Shown: positions 57,283 to 64,000 of the stretch, piece by piece
How the letters are laid out: each line of letters starts with the position of its first letter
How positions within the stretch are numbered: the first letter of the stretch is position 1
Assembly: GCA_003963405.1 (NCBI GenBank)
Contig: RXIY01000021.1
Span: 1-64,000 of the forward strand
Direction of reading: 5' to 3'
DNA: 64,000 bases
From: Hyphomicrobiales bacterium
Lineage (GTDB): Bacteria; Pseudomonadota; Alphaproteobacteria; Rhizobiales; Beijerinckiaceae
Program-made: the position numbers and the translations under genes
The notes under the pieces: generated by a model
What the model was told of the DNA's origin: nothing
What the model saw: only the letters and a program-made list of their open reading frames with translations
Databases searched by the model: none

Positions 57283-57654
57283 ATGGTATCGCTTGACTAT
57301 TCGGGCCTCGCAAACCTCCGCGTCGTCATTGCCGAGGATGAAGAGATAATCGGCCAGTATATTGGGCGCATCCTCAGTGAGGCTGGCGCGATAATTGTTG
57401 CCGTTGCGCGAACCGTCCCCGAAGCGTTGGAACTTATCGAGCGGACACGGCCCAACGCCGTGACGCTGGATGGGAACTTAGGCGGGACGCTTTCAAGCGC
57501 AGTAGCGAAACGTCTGGATGAACTTGGCATACGCTACCTTATAGTCTCAGGAGCGCACCTCGCTTCAGACGCCCGCCTTTCTGCCGCGCCGCGATTGGCC
57601 AAGCCATTCACGCCAGAGACCTTGAGAGCCGCAGTCGCCCAACATCTTTGCTGA
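57283..57654 (+). CDS. Single-domain response regulator
   Basis: 123 residues consisting only of a receiver domain. The acidic pocket is 'LRVVIAEDEEIIGQYI' (Glu 18, Asp 19), the phosphoacceptor Asp 63 in 'NAVTLDGNLGG', the switch Ser 89 in 'LIVSGAHLAS' and Lys 107 in RLAKPFT. There is no output domain, so it works by protein contact, as do the single-domain regulators that tune PhyR phosphorylation. The divergent HWE kinase gene and the shared upstream element suggest they form a cognate pair. Confidence 0.88.
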   Translation: MVSLDYSGLANLRVVIAEDEEIIGQYIGRILSEAGAIIVAVARTVPEALELIERTRPNAVTLDGNLGGTLSSAVAKRLDELGIRYLIVSGAHLASDARLSAAPRLAKPFTPETLRAAVAQHLC

Positions 57655-57979
57655 GCGGGCCGATCAGCAAAAGCCAAAGCTAGACTGTCTTGCGCATCTC
57701 CGCCGAAGGCGAGCGCCGGGGCATGAGCGACGGACTCGCTCGCCTATCTGCAAAAGCCAAATCTCAACCGTAAAGCGAGGATCGCCAAGGGGCCATAGCG
57801 GCGGGGTGGTTGTTCTGCGTCTTTTGATTTTTGAATCGCTGGGAAATCCGGCCAAGCGCCGGGGCATGAGCGACGATGGTTTTTCGGACCGATGGCCAAA
57901 ACGGAAGCGGCCCCCTATGACAAGCTTCCGCATCCAGCGCCGGGGAAACACCCCGACGCCTGATACATGCGTGGGAGTT
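57655..57979. other. Intergenic stretch with a 21-bp direct repeat
   Basis: About 325 bases between the response regulator and the molbindin gene. A 21-bp sequence containing GCGCCGGGGCATGAGCGA occurs at 57712-57732 and again, identically, at 57855-57875. A shorter match, CAAAAGCCAAA, flanks both sides of the first copy. I see no gene; it looks like a locally duplicated, decayed segment. Confidence 0.5.
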
Positions 57980-58189
57980 TTAATCGACAGCGATCATCAC
58001 TTCGGAAGATTTGATCACTGCGTAAGCCTTCTTTCCAACCTGAAGGCCAAGCTCCTCCACGGATTCATTGGTAATCGACGCTGTGATGGTGGCACCCTTC
58101 ACGTCGAGCAGAACGTGCGAAGTGGTCGCGCCTTTTTTAATTTCCTTGATTGTGCCTTCGAGCACGTTGCGGGCTGAAATTTTCTTCAT
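57980..58189 (-). CDS. Molbindin-type protein (single Mop/TOBE domain)
   Basis: 69 residues forming one Mop domain: 'KISARNVLEGTIKEIKKGAT', 'VLLDVKGATITASITNESVE' and KAYAVIKSSEVMIAVD. Such proteins assemble into hexamers that bind molybdate or tungstate in the cytoplasm, as storage or homeostasis proteins for molybdenum or nitrogenase enzymes. A GGAGG site precedes the ATG. No mod transport genes are adjacent, and its presence inside the decayed element is unexplained. Confidence 0.9.
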   Translation of the reverse strand: MKKISARNVLEGTIKEIKKGATTSHVLLDVKGATITASITNESVEELGLQVGKKAYAVIKSSEVMIAVD

Positions 58190-58838
58190 ATGCGCCTCCG
58201 TTGGAACCCCAAGCGGTTGTGACTTTGGAACGACCCTGAGCTAATCCCCCGAGGAAGAACAGAAAAGGGACAACCGCTGGCGGTTCTGGCGTGGTGGATG
58301 ATCCAGCGCCATGGCACACTTGTCCATGGACCCGGGCCCCTGCACCATCATCCGGGCGGGTGGTCGAGGCCCCCAACAAGCCCCCCGACGCGCCCATTGC
58401 GGAGGGGCCATGGGATATGCCTCGCGGGTTGCTCGCGGCGATCCATGGGGCTCGGGCGAGGGATACGGGGCAGTCCGAACGGGGTAAGTTGCTCGCGAAT
58501 CACGTTTTCCGTCATGCCGGGGAGCCCCGCGAGGATCGCAGATTCGAACAATTCGCGAGCCCCAATCCCTTGGGCTAAGTCTTGACAATCAGTCTTTGTA
58601 GGTGCCGGATTTCCGGCGCCTACTGCAAACCGTTGTTTTGCATAGAACTTCAAGGCGCTGGCCACGCTTCCCGCCTGAGATGTGCCCATGCGGGATTTCC
58701 CGCATCACGAGCCCTTGCCCAGCTTCCGCCAAAGGTGCAGGAAATTTTACACCTTCGAACCCCCCAGCCCTCGCCCCTCACCTTGCCGCCGAGAGCGGGG
58801 AGGCGGGGGATGATCCGGGCAGATTAGCTAGGCCCTTT
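58190..58838. other. Non-coding stretch with two similar hairpins
   Basis: About 650 bases with no supported gene; several overlapping open frames are compositional. Two stem-loops share an ATTT loop: GTAGGTGCCGG/CCGGCGCCTAC at 58598-58623 (one G-T pair) and ATGCGGG/CCCGCAT at 58688-58705. They could be copies of a small interspersed palindromic element. The region upstream of 58250 should contain the molbindin promoter. Confidence 0.4.
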
Positions 58839-59024
58839 TCAGGCTTCATCCGCGCCGTTGGCAGCGCCGTCCCTGTCACTCGCGCTGTCGAACTCGGCCA
58901 GAATTGTGCGCGCCTCATTAATGGCTTCCCGAGTGGTTTCGCAGCTAATGAGCGCGTCGAACAGCACGACAAGAGCGTCCGCGGTAAGTGGCGCACTGTG
59001 CGTAAAATTTGCTCTTTGCGACAC
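58839..59024 (-). CDS. Small protein of unknown function, 61 aa
   Basis: It starts at GTG 59022-59024 behind a good GGAAGGG site. The sequence, with 'ADALVVLFDALISCETTREA' and INEARTILAEFD, predicts two amphipathic helices and an acidic end. There is no signal peptide. I recognise no family. It lies inside the element, near the tRNA end. Confidence 0.4.
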   Translation of the reverse strand: MSQRANFTHSAPLTADALVVLFDALISCETTREAINEARTILAEFDSASDRDGAANGADEA

Positions 59025-59462
59025 GGCCTGACCCTTCCGATAGATAGGAAAAGACGGCCCGCCCGGAGGCGTTCTAGGGGGCCGTCAACTCCCATTTGAA
59101 AAAAGGCCCTTTCAAACAAGAGGACGGTAGCCGTGCCCGCCATGCTGGCAAAGCGTGGCCGAGCGGCATGAACAATGTCGGGCGAAAACGTCAGGCGGTA
59201 GTTGCAAAAGAGCCACAGGCGCACGCGGGCGGCGATCGGAAAACAGCAGAATGATTCGGGGGCGGGGAATCGCGGCTGCTTGGCTGCTGCCTGAGCTTTG
59301 CATTTGCTCCGGTAGCCCAGCCCTCTCTGCTTCAACTTACCGCCGCGCACAGCGAGGCGGGGGGGCGGTCAAATTCGCGCCCAAGAGCCTCAACCGCATA
59401 CCTTGGCGCTTACCTCGGCCGGGGAGCGATTCTTGGGCTGTTGTGTAACTTCTTGATTTCAA
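59025..59462. other. Non-coding stretch beside the tRNA
   Basis: About 440 bases between the small open frame and the 3' end of tRNA-Trp. I found no integrase here, although this is where a tRNA-targeting integrase gene would usually lie. Open frames are short and lack ribosome sites. Confidence 0.4.
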
Positions 59463-59538
59463 TGGCAGGAGTGGAGGGGCTCGAACCCCCAACCCCCGGT
59501 TTTGGAGACCGGTGCTCTACCAGTTGAGCTACACTCCT
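59463..59538 (-). tRNA. tRNA-Trp (anticodon CCA)
   Basis: 76 bases on the minus strand, starting AGGAGTGTAGCTCAACTGGT. The anticodon arm reads CCGGTCTCCAAAACCGG-like, with CCA at the anticodon. The T-arm is GGGTTCGAGCCCC-like, and the acceptor strands AGGAGTG/CACTCCT pair fully, with an encoded CCA end. It is the integration target of the element to its left: its 3' half is repeated, in degenerate form, at 53892-53935. Confidence 0.97.
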
Positions 59539-59612
59539 GCGGGCGCCAAACGGCGCGCGCTTCTCATGCCGCAACAGCGCCGCCGACGCAAGGGGCGTTT
59601 GTCGATTTCGGG

Positions 59613-60158
59613 TCAGGAATTTCCGCCGGGCAGCAGAGTGACGGCGCGGCGGTTCTGCGACCAGCAGGAAATATCGTCGCAAACGGCGACCGGGCGCTCC
59701 TTGCCGTAGCTCACGGTCCGGATCCGCGAAGCGGCGACGCCGCGCGAAATCAGGTAATTCTTCGTCACCTCGGCGCGGCGGGCGCCCAGCGCGAAATTAT
59801 ATTCGCGCGTGCCGCGCTCGTCGGCGTGCCCCTCGATGGCGAAGCTGTAACGCGCGTAGCGATTCAGCCATTCGGCCTGTTTGTCGAGCGTCGACTGGGC
59901 CGCCGCCGTCAAGTCCGTCGAATCGGTCTCGAAGAAAATGCGGTCGCCGACATTGCTGGCGAAGTCCTGCGGGCTGCCGGGCGCGCCGATTCCGCCGCGG
60001 GCGATTCCGCCCCGGCCGCCGGGGCCGCCGGGACCGCCCACGCCGCCCGCGAGGTCGGCCGCCTCGTCCGCCGGATTCTTCGCGCAGCCCGCCATGGCCA
60101 GTACGGCCGTGAAAGCGAGGGCGAATCTGGCGCAACGGGCGCTCGCGGAAGACAGCAT
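59613..60158 (-). CDS. pal: Peptidoglycan-associated lipoprotein
   Basis: 181 residues with a lipoprotein signal ending MAGC (Cys 25) and a C-terminal OmpA domain: 'RIFFETDSTDLTAAAQSTLD', 'YSFAIEGHADERGTREYNFA' then LGARRAEVTKNYL, which contains the diaminopimelate-binding Asp and Arg. Pal links the outer membrane to peptidoglycan as part of the Tol-Pal system. Between the lipid anchor and the OmpA domain is an unusual Gly-rich linker of about 27 residues (GGVGGPGGPGGRGGIARGG). tolB, the normal upstream neighbour, is not in this window. Confidence 0.94.
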   Translation of the reverse strand: MLSSASARCARFALAFTAVLAMAGCAKNPADEAADLAGGVGGPGGPGGRGGIARGGIGAPGSPQDFASNVGDRIFFETDSTDLTAAAQSTLDKQAEWLNRYARYSFAIEGHADERGTREYNFALGARRAEVTKNYLISRGVAASRIRTVSYGKERPVAVCDDISCWSQNRRAVTLLPGGNS

Positions 60159-60429
60159 GGGGGAAAACTCCTGTCACGACTCCAAGACTGGGACAGTCCT
60201 AGCCGCGGGAAGGTTAAACGAAGGTTCCGTCAACCTTGACGAAGGGTGTGTGGAACCAGTCACATGCGAACGAAATTCGCTCGTCCTTAATAAAAGGTTA
60301 AACGGTTAACGAAAGATGAACGGCGACGCCCGCGGCGGCAGGCAGGCGCGGGCCGAGCGTATGGCCAAGCCTTGCGCGCCGCGCGTTCGCCACTATCATT
60401 AGGAGGCGGCGCGGGTTTGGAGAAACAAA

Positions 60430-60879
60430 ATGAACGAAGGCATTGCGCCGTTTTTGTCGCCGATCACGCTCTTTCTCGGCGGCGGCCTTCTGGCGATCGG
60501 CCTGCTTTCGCTGCTCGATCTTCACTTCTTCAAGACCAAGACGCAGGGCAAGGTGGCGCTGGCCTTGGGCCTCGTCTTCATCGTCGCGACCGAAGCCATG
60601 TTCGTCACGAGCGGCGCGAGCGGCCGCTATTTCGAAGGCATGAAGATGGACGTGACGGATTGCGAATATCAGGTCGAGCGCGACTTCCCCGCGGAGCGCC
60701 GGGACAATCCGAAGGTGATCGAGCAAAAGATCAGGGCTTGCATGGACACGCTCGGCTACGACTGGTCCGAGACGCATGAACATTGCCAGGAGGCGCGGCT
60801 CTCGACCAATGTCTTCTGCTACATTCCCCGCGCGGCCATGCAGCGCAGCATCGTCGCCTTCCAGATGCGCTTCGAATAA
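60430..60879 (+). CDS. Small membrane protein of unknown function
   Basis: 149 residues. Two hydrophobic spans at about 8-27 and 41-61 are followed by a soluble part with four cysteines ('DVTDCEYQVERDFPAERRDN', IRACMDTLGYDW, EHCQEARLS, NVFCYIPRA). The spacing suggests two disulfides, hence a periplasmic domain. I do not recognise the family. The stop codon directly abuts the xseA stop codon of the opposite strand. The start has a plausible GGAG upstream. Confidence 0.7.
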   Translation: MNEGIAPFLSPITLFLGGGLLAIGLLSLLDLHFFKTKTQGKVALALGLVFIVATEAMFVTSGASGRYFEGMKMDVTDCEYQVERDFPAERRDNPKVIEQKIRACMDTLGYDWSETHEHCQEARLSTNVFCYIPRAAMQRSIVAFQMRFE

Positions 60880-62427
60880 TCAGAACAGGGAGCCTTGGTT
60901 GGTTCCGCCCGCCTTTCGCGGCTTGCGCTTCGGCGCGGAGGGCGAGGAGGGCGGCGGTGGGACCTGCTCGGTCTCGCCAGCCCTCGCGGCGATGAGCCCG
61001 TCGGCGAATTCGATGGTGAGCGCCGTCCCGGCGGGCGCCTGCGAGACGCTGCGCAGCAGGTGGCGCTTCTCGTCTCGCACCAGCGCAAACCCCCGCGCCA
61101 GCACGGCCTTGTGGCTGAGCGAGTCCTGAAGCCGGGCAAGCCGCGCCAGCTTGTCCTTGCGCTGCCCGATCGAGGTCTCCATGGCGCGGGACATACGCGC
61201 GGCAATGGCCTCCAGGCGCTGGCGGTCCCCCCGCATCTGCTGGCGGGCGAGCGCCAGGCGGGTCACGAGCCCCTGTTGCAGCCTTTGGCCGAGCCCCCTG
61301 AGGCGCTCGGTCTTGCCCCGCAGCTCCGCCTGCGGGGAATGGCCGGCGAGCGCGTGGGCGAGACGCGACAGCCTAAGCCTGCGCCCGTCCTGTGCGCCCC
61401 GCAGGGCGGCGCGCAGCCGCTCGGCCCCGCGGTCGATCCGCTGGCGCGGCGTCTGAAGCAATTGCTCCGGCGTCGGCAGAAGGCGGGCGAAGGTCGCGAG
61501 CGTCGCCCGGCGCTGTTCGAGGGCGCGGGATTTCGCCAAGGCGAGGCGCCGCGCGCGCCCCGCGAGATGCTCCAAGAGCTCGGCGCGCACCGGCACGGCC
61601 TTTTCGGCGGCGCCGGTCGGCGTCGGCGCACGCAGGTCGGCGACATGGTCGAGCAGCGTGACATCCGTCTCGTGGCCGATCGCCGAGATGAGCGGAATGG
61701 CGCTTTCCGCCGCGGCGCGAACGACGACTTCCTCGTTGAAGCTCCACAAATCCTCGAGCGAGCCGCCGCCGCGCGCGACGATCAGCACGTCGGGGCGCGG
61801 GATCGGCCCGCCGGGCGGCAGGGCGTTGAACCCCGCGATCGCCGCCGCGACCTCGGCCGCCGAGGTTTCGCCCTGCACGCGCACCGGCCAGAGCAGCACG
61901 CGGCGCGGGAAGCGGTCGTTCAGGCGATGCAGAATGTCGCGGATGACCGCGCCCGTGGGCGAGGTCACGACGCCCACCACCTTCGGCAGGAAGGGCAGGG
62001 GCCGCTTGCGCGATTCGTCGAACAGCCCCTCGGCGGCGAGTTTCTTGCGCCTCTCGTCGAGCAGCGCCATCAGCGCGCCGACGCCGGCGGGCTCCATCGC
62101 CTCGATGACGATCTGGTAGGAGGATTTGCCGGGGAAGGTCGTGATGCGGCCGGTGGCGACGACCTCGAGGCCTTCCTGCGGGCGGGTGCGCAGGCGCAGG
62201 AAGGTTCCCTTCCAGATCACGGCGTCGAGCCGCGCGCCCTGATCCTTGAGGCAGAAATAGGCGTGGCCGGAAGCGTGCGGGCCGCGATAATTCGAGATTT
62301 CGCCGCGCACGCGCACGCGGCCGAAACGGTCCTCGACCGTGCGCTTGAGCGCATTGGCGAGTTCCGTGACGCTGAGCTCGGGGGCGTTGGTTCCTTGCGG
62401 AATTGTGAGGTCGTCTTCGGCCTGCAT
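60880..62427 (-). CDS. xseA: Exodeoxyribonuclease VII large subunit
   Basis: 515 residues. An OB-fold domain at the front, '[20 protein letters not shown]', is followed by the catalytic core with '[20 protein letters not shown]', '[20 protein letters not shown]' and '[20 protein letters not shown]'. A long coiled-coil C-terminal half follows. With XseB it degrades single-stranded DNA to oligonucleotides in repair. xseB is not in the window. It is divergent from infA. Confidence 0.96.
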   Translation of the reverse strand: MQAEDDLTIPQGTNAPELSVTELANALKRTVEDRFGRVRVRGEISNYRGPHASGHAYFCLKDQGARLDAVIWKGTFLRLRTRPQEGLEVVATGRITTFPGKSSYQIVIEAMEPAGVGALMALLDERRKKLAAEGLFDESRKRPLPFLPKVVGVVTSPTGAVIRDILHRLNDRFPRRVLLWPVRVQGETSAAEVAAAIAGFNALPPGGPIPRPDVLIVARGGGSLEDLWSFNEEVVVRAAAESAIPLISAIGHETDVTLLDHVADLRAPTPTGAAEKAVPVRAELLEHLAGRARRLALAKSRALEQRRATLATFARLLPTPEQLLQTPRQRIDRGAERLRAALRGAQDGRRLRLSRLAHALAGHSPQAELRGKTERLRGLGQRLQQGLVTRLALARQQMRGDRQRLEAIAARMSRAMETSIGQRKDKLARLARLQDSLSHKAVLARGFALVRDEKRHLLRSVSQAPAGTALTIEFADGLIAARAGETEQVPPPPSSPSAPKRKPRKAGGTNQGSLF

Positions 62428-62657
62428 GGGGCGGACTATGGCGCCTTTCGGCCGGGCGGGCGACTCCGCTTGGCGCCCCTGTCGGGAACCGGCGAGCTTG
62501 GCCTTCCGGGCAGGCCGCGCAAACTCTTTGGTTCACAAATGCGACTTTCTCGATTACGTTCCGCGCCGACTCCGCCGCCCGACCGGGCGAGCGGGCTTTT
62601 TGCTTTCCCGCGCTATGTGACCCTTTCGGCAGGGCCAGGGCGCTCAAAAGGAACCAC

Positions 62658-62876
62658 ATGGCGAAGGAAGAACTGCTCGAATTTCCCGGAATCGTCACTG
62701 AACTCTTGCCCAGCGCGATGTTTCGGGTAAAGCTCGAGAACGATCATGAGATCATCGCCCACACGGCGGGCAAGATGCGCAAGAACCGCATTCGCGTGCT
62801 CGAGGGCGACAAGGTGCTGGTCGAGATGACGCCCTACGACCTTACCAAAGGCCGAATCACCTATCGTTTCCGGTAA
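62658..62876 (+). CDS. infA: Translation initiation factor IF-1
   Basis: 72 residues, exactly the family length: '[20 protein letters not shown]' followed by [20 protein letters not shown], and '[20 protein letters not shown]' at the end. The OB-fold protein binds the 30S A site during initiation. It is followed 24 bases later by maf on the same strand, the usual alphaproteobacterial order infA-maf. Confidence 0.98.
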   Translation: MAKEELLEFPGIVTELLPSAMFRVKLENDHEIIAHTAGKMRKNRIRVLEGDKVLVEMTPYDLTKGRITYRFR

Positions 62877-62900
62877 CTCCTTTTCGAGGCGGAGACTTTC

Positions 62901-63539
62901 GTGACTGCCGACCCCGCCGCTCCCAAGACCAAGCTCGTTCTGGCCTCGGCCTCGCCGCGGCGCCTTGCGCTTTTGCAGCAGGCGGGGCTAGAGGCCGACG
63001 CTTTGCTTCCCGCCGATATCGACGAAACGCCGCAAAGAGGCGAATCGCCCCGCGCGCTGGCTATCCGCCTTGCGAGCGAGAAGGCCGCCGCCGCCGCCAA
63101 GGTGCGCACGGTCCATCCGGATCTGAAGCATTCCTATCTCATCGCCGCCGACACGGTCGTCGCCGTCGGCCGCCGCAGCCTGCCCAAGCCGGACACGACA
63201 GAGGAAGCGGAGGAATGCCTCCAGCTTCTCTCAGGCCGCCAGCATCGCGTCTATACGGCGGTGAGCCTCATCAACCCGCGCGGCTACGAGCGCAAACGGC
63301 TCGTCGAGGCGCGACTGCGCTTCAAGCGGCTGAGTTCGCTCGAGGTCGACGCCTATCTCGCCTCGGGGGAATGGCGCGGCAAGGCGGGCGGCTATGCGAT
63401 TCAGGGTCTCGCGGGAGCCTTTGTCGTGAAGCTCGTCGGCTCCTACACGGCTGTTGTCGGCCTGCCGCTCTACGAGACCGTTTCCCTGCTGGCGGGCGAG
63501 GGCTATCCCGTCCTTCAGCCCTGGTTCGCCAAGGCCTAA
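62901..63539 (+). CDS. maf: Maf-like nucleotide pyrophosphatase
   Basis: 212 residues starting at GTG 62901. It shows '[20 protein letters not shown]' (substrate loop, S-x-S-P-R-R), '[20 protein letters not shown]' (with the catalytic Asp) and '[20 protein letters not shown]'. Maf proteins hydrolyse non-canonical or modified nucleoside triphosphates (for example dTTP/UTP or 7-methyl-GTP, depending on subfamily), cleaning the nucleotide pool. It belongs to the infA operon. Confidence 0.94.
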   Translation: MTADPAAPKTKLVLASASPRRLALLQQAGLEADALLPADIDETPQRGESPRALAIRLASEKAAAAAKVRTVHPDLKHSYLIAADTVVAVGRRSLPKPDTTEEAEECLQLLSGRQHRVYTAVSLINPRGYERKRLVEARLRFKRLSSLEVDAYLASGEWRGKAGGYAIQGLAGAFVVKLVGSYTAVVGLPLYETVSLLAGEGYPVLQPWFAKA

Positions 63540-63566
63540 CGGCGCGCCTTCAAGGATCGTTGGCGG

Positions 63567-64000
63567 CTAACCGCCGACATACCGACGGGCATAGCGCCGC
63601 CCCAGACGCGTGAGCGCCTCATAACCGATGGTGCGGGCGCGGGACGCCAGCTCGTCCACGTCGATCGTATCGCCGAGCAGCTCCACCCAGGCGCCGCGGT
63701 GTGCGGCTTGCGCCGGTGCGTCGGTGACGTCGAGCACAATATAGTCCATCGACACCCGGCCAACGAACGGGCAACGCCGGCCGCCGACCACGGCCTCGCC
63801 GGCCGCCTTGCCGGGCGCGGCGGTGGCGGAAACCGGCAGGCCGTCGGCATAGCCGGCCCCGATGGTCGCGACCCTGGTCGGGCGCTGCGCCATGAAGACC
63901 CCGTCATAGCCGACGGTTTCCCCGGCGGCGAGTTCGCGAACGGAGAGGATTCGAGCGATGAGACTCGCCACGCGTCGCATCGGATTGGCTGCGCCGGGGG
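63567..64000 (-). CDS. alr: Alanine racemase, C-terminal part (runs off the window)
   Basis: The last 144 or so residues of a PLP-dependent alanine racemase, covering most of its C-terminal beta domain. Motifs are 'AGETVGYDGVFMAQRPTRVA' then 'TIGAGYADGLPVSATAAPGK' (with the catalytic Tyr in GYADG) and 'PFVGRVSMDYIVLDVTDAPA'. The enzyme supplies D-alanine for peptidoglycan. The N-terminal PLP-lysine barrel lies beyond position 64000. The frame is open at the window edge. It converges with maf, 27 bases away. Confidence 0.93.
   Translation of the reverse strand, partial: PGAANPMRRVASLIARILSVRELAAGETVGYDGVFMAQRPTRVATIGAGYADGLPVSATAAPGKAAGEAVVGGRRCPFVGRVSMDYIVLDVTDAPAQAAHRGAWVELLGDTIDVDELASRARTIGYEALTRLGRRYARRYVGG

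Larger units (their letters stand above)
53892..59538. mobile_element. Decayed integrated element at tRNA-Trp, about 5.6 kb
   Basis: Boundaries are the intact tRNA-Trp gene (59463-59538) and a degenerate direct copy of its 3' half (53892-53935). Inside are a truncated tyrosine integrase (54674-54907), an AbiU2/HEPN-like gene, a NepR-like gene, an HWE kinase, a response regulator and a molbindin. The 54.5-57.7 kb part is visibly less G/C-rich than the flanks. The lack of an intact integrase means it can no longer move by itself. Genes to the left of 53.8 kb and right of 59.6 kb look like ordinary chromosome. Confidence 0.7.

Noticed and set aside
58290-58690. Overlapping open frames of 95-113 residues on both strands
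   Set aside because: They overlap each other, lack ribosome sites and have Pro/Arg/Gly-rich translations without resemblance to any family.
59563-59591. A sigma-70 promoter for tRNA-Trp (TTGCGT-N17-CATGAG)
   Set aside because: Spacing is right, but both boxes match the consensus in only about half of the positions.

Overview
The window is GC-rich, densely packed chromosomal DNA from an alphaproteobacterium, most likely of the order Hyphomicrobiales. Evidence includes the block lnt / XRE regulator / metK / trmB, the run rimI-miaB-phoH-ybeY-corC-lnt, two glnK-amtB pairs, a NepR-like protein beside an HWE-type kinase, and small secreted proteins typical of that order. A methanotroph of the Methylocystaceae would fit, but this is an impression of overall style; no methane-oxidation gene is present to prove it.

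Layout. 1-1.7 kb is a worn accessory strip: the tail of an unidentified gene, a small secreted protein, a small regulator-like protein and a truncated transketolase fragment. 1.7-4.5 kb holds yraN and rsmI, divergent from a YraM/LpoA-like lipoprotein. 4.8-6.8 kb is the first amtB-glnK pair. 6.9-23.3 kb is mostly housekeeping on the minus strand: tesB, a Trm112-like protein, a LON-domain protein, cnoX, trmB, metK, an XRE regulator broken in a G8 tract, lnt, corC, ybeY, phoH, miaB, rimI, tsaB, a NifU-like protein and trmJ. A membrane protein joining an SRPBCC-like domain to an HExxH site follows. 23.6-26.6 kb has rpsI and rplM, then the second amtB-glnK pair behind a near-perfect sigma-54 promoter.

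26.8-34.9 kb is a cell-surface polysaccharide region: a secreted caspase-fold protein lacking both catalytic residues and carrying a long proline-rich tail, then a translationally coupled set of O-antigen ligase/polymerase, GH5 glycosidase and Wzz/BY-kinase-like protein, plus a TPR lipoprotein. 35-44.4 kb is peptide and nucleoside metabolism: a leucyl aminopeptidase, an NlpC/P60 hydrolase, a MaoC protein, a nucleoside phosphorylase and the YejABEF peptide importer. 44.7-48.8 kb returns to glycan genes (flippase, propeller-type glycosyltransferase candidate, GT4 enzyme). 48.9-53.8 kb has gabD, a DUF2076 protein, proB and several small exported proteins.

53.9-59.5 kb is the most unusual part: a decayed integrated element. 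It is bounded on one side by an intact tRNA-Trp gene and on the other by a degenerate copy of the 3' half of the same tRNA in direct orientation. Inside are a truncated tyrosine integrase, an AbiU2/HEPN-like protein, a NepR-like domain fused to a coiled-coil region, an HWE histidine kinase, a single-domain response regulator divergent from the kinase, and a molbindin. A symmetric GGAACC-N16-GGTTCC element between kinase and regulator could serve as a general-stress (EcfG-type) promoter in both directions. The region therefore looks like an accessory general-stress-response input module carried by a tRNA-targeting element.

59.6-64 kb is core again: pal, a small membrane protein, xseA, infA, maf and the 3' part of an alanine racemase gene running off the window. 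No CRISPR array, rRNA or complete insertion sequence was seen. Functions are assigned by reading translated sequence against remembered family motifs; no database search was run.
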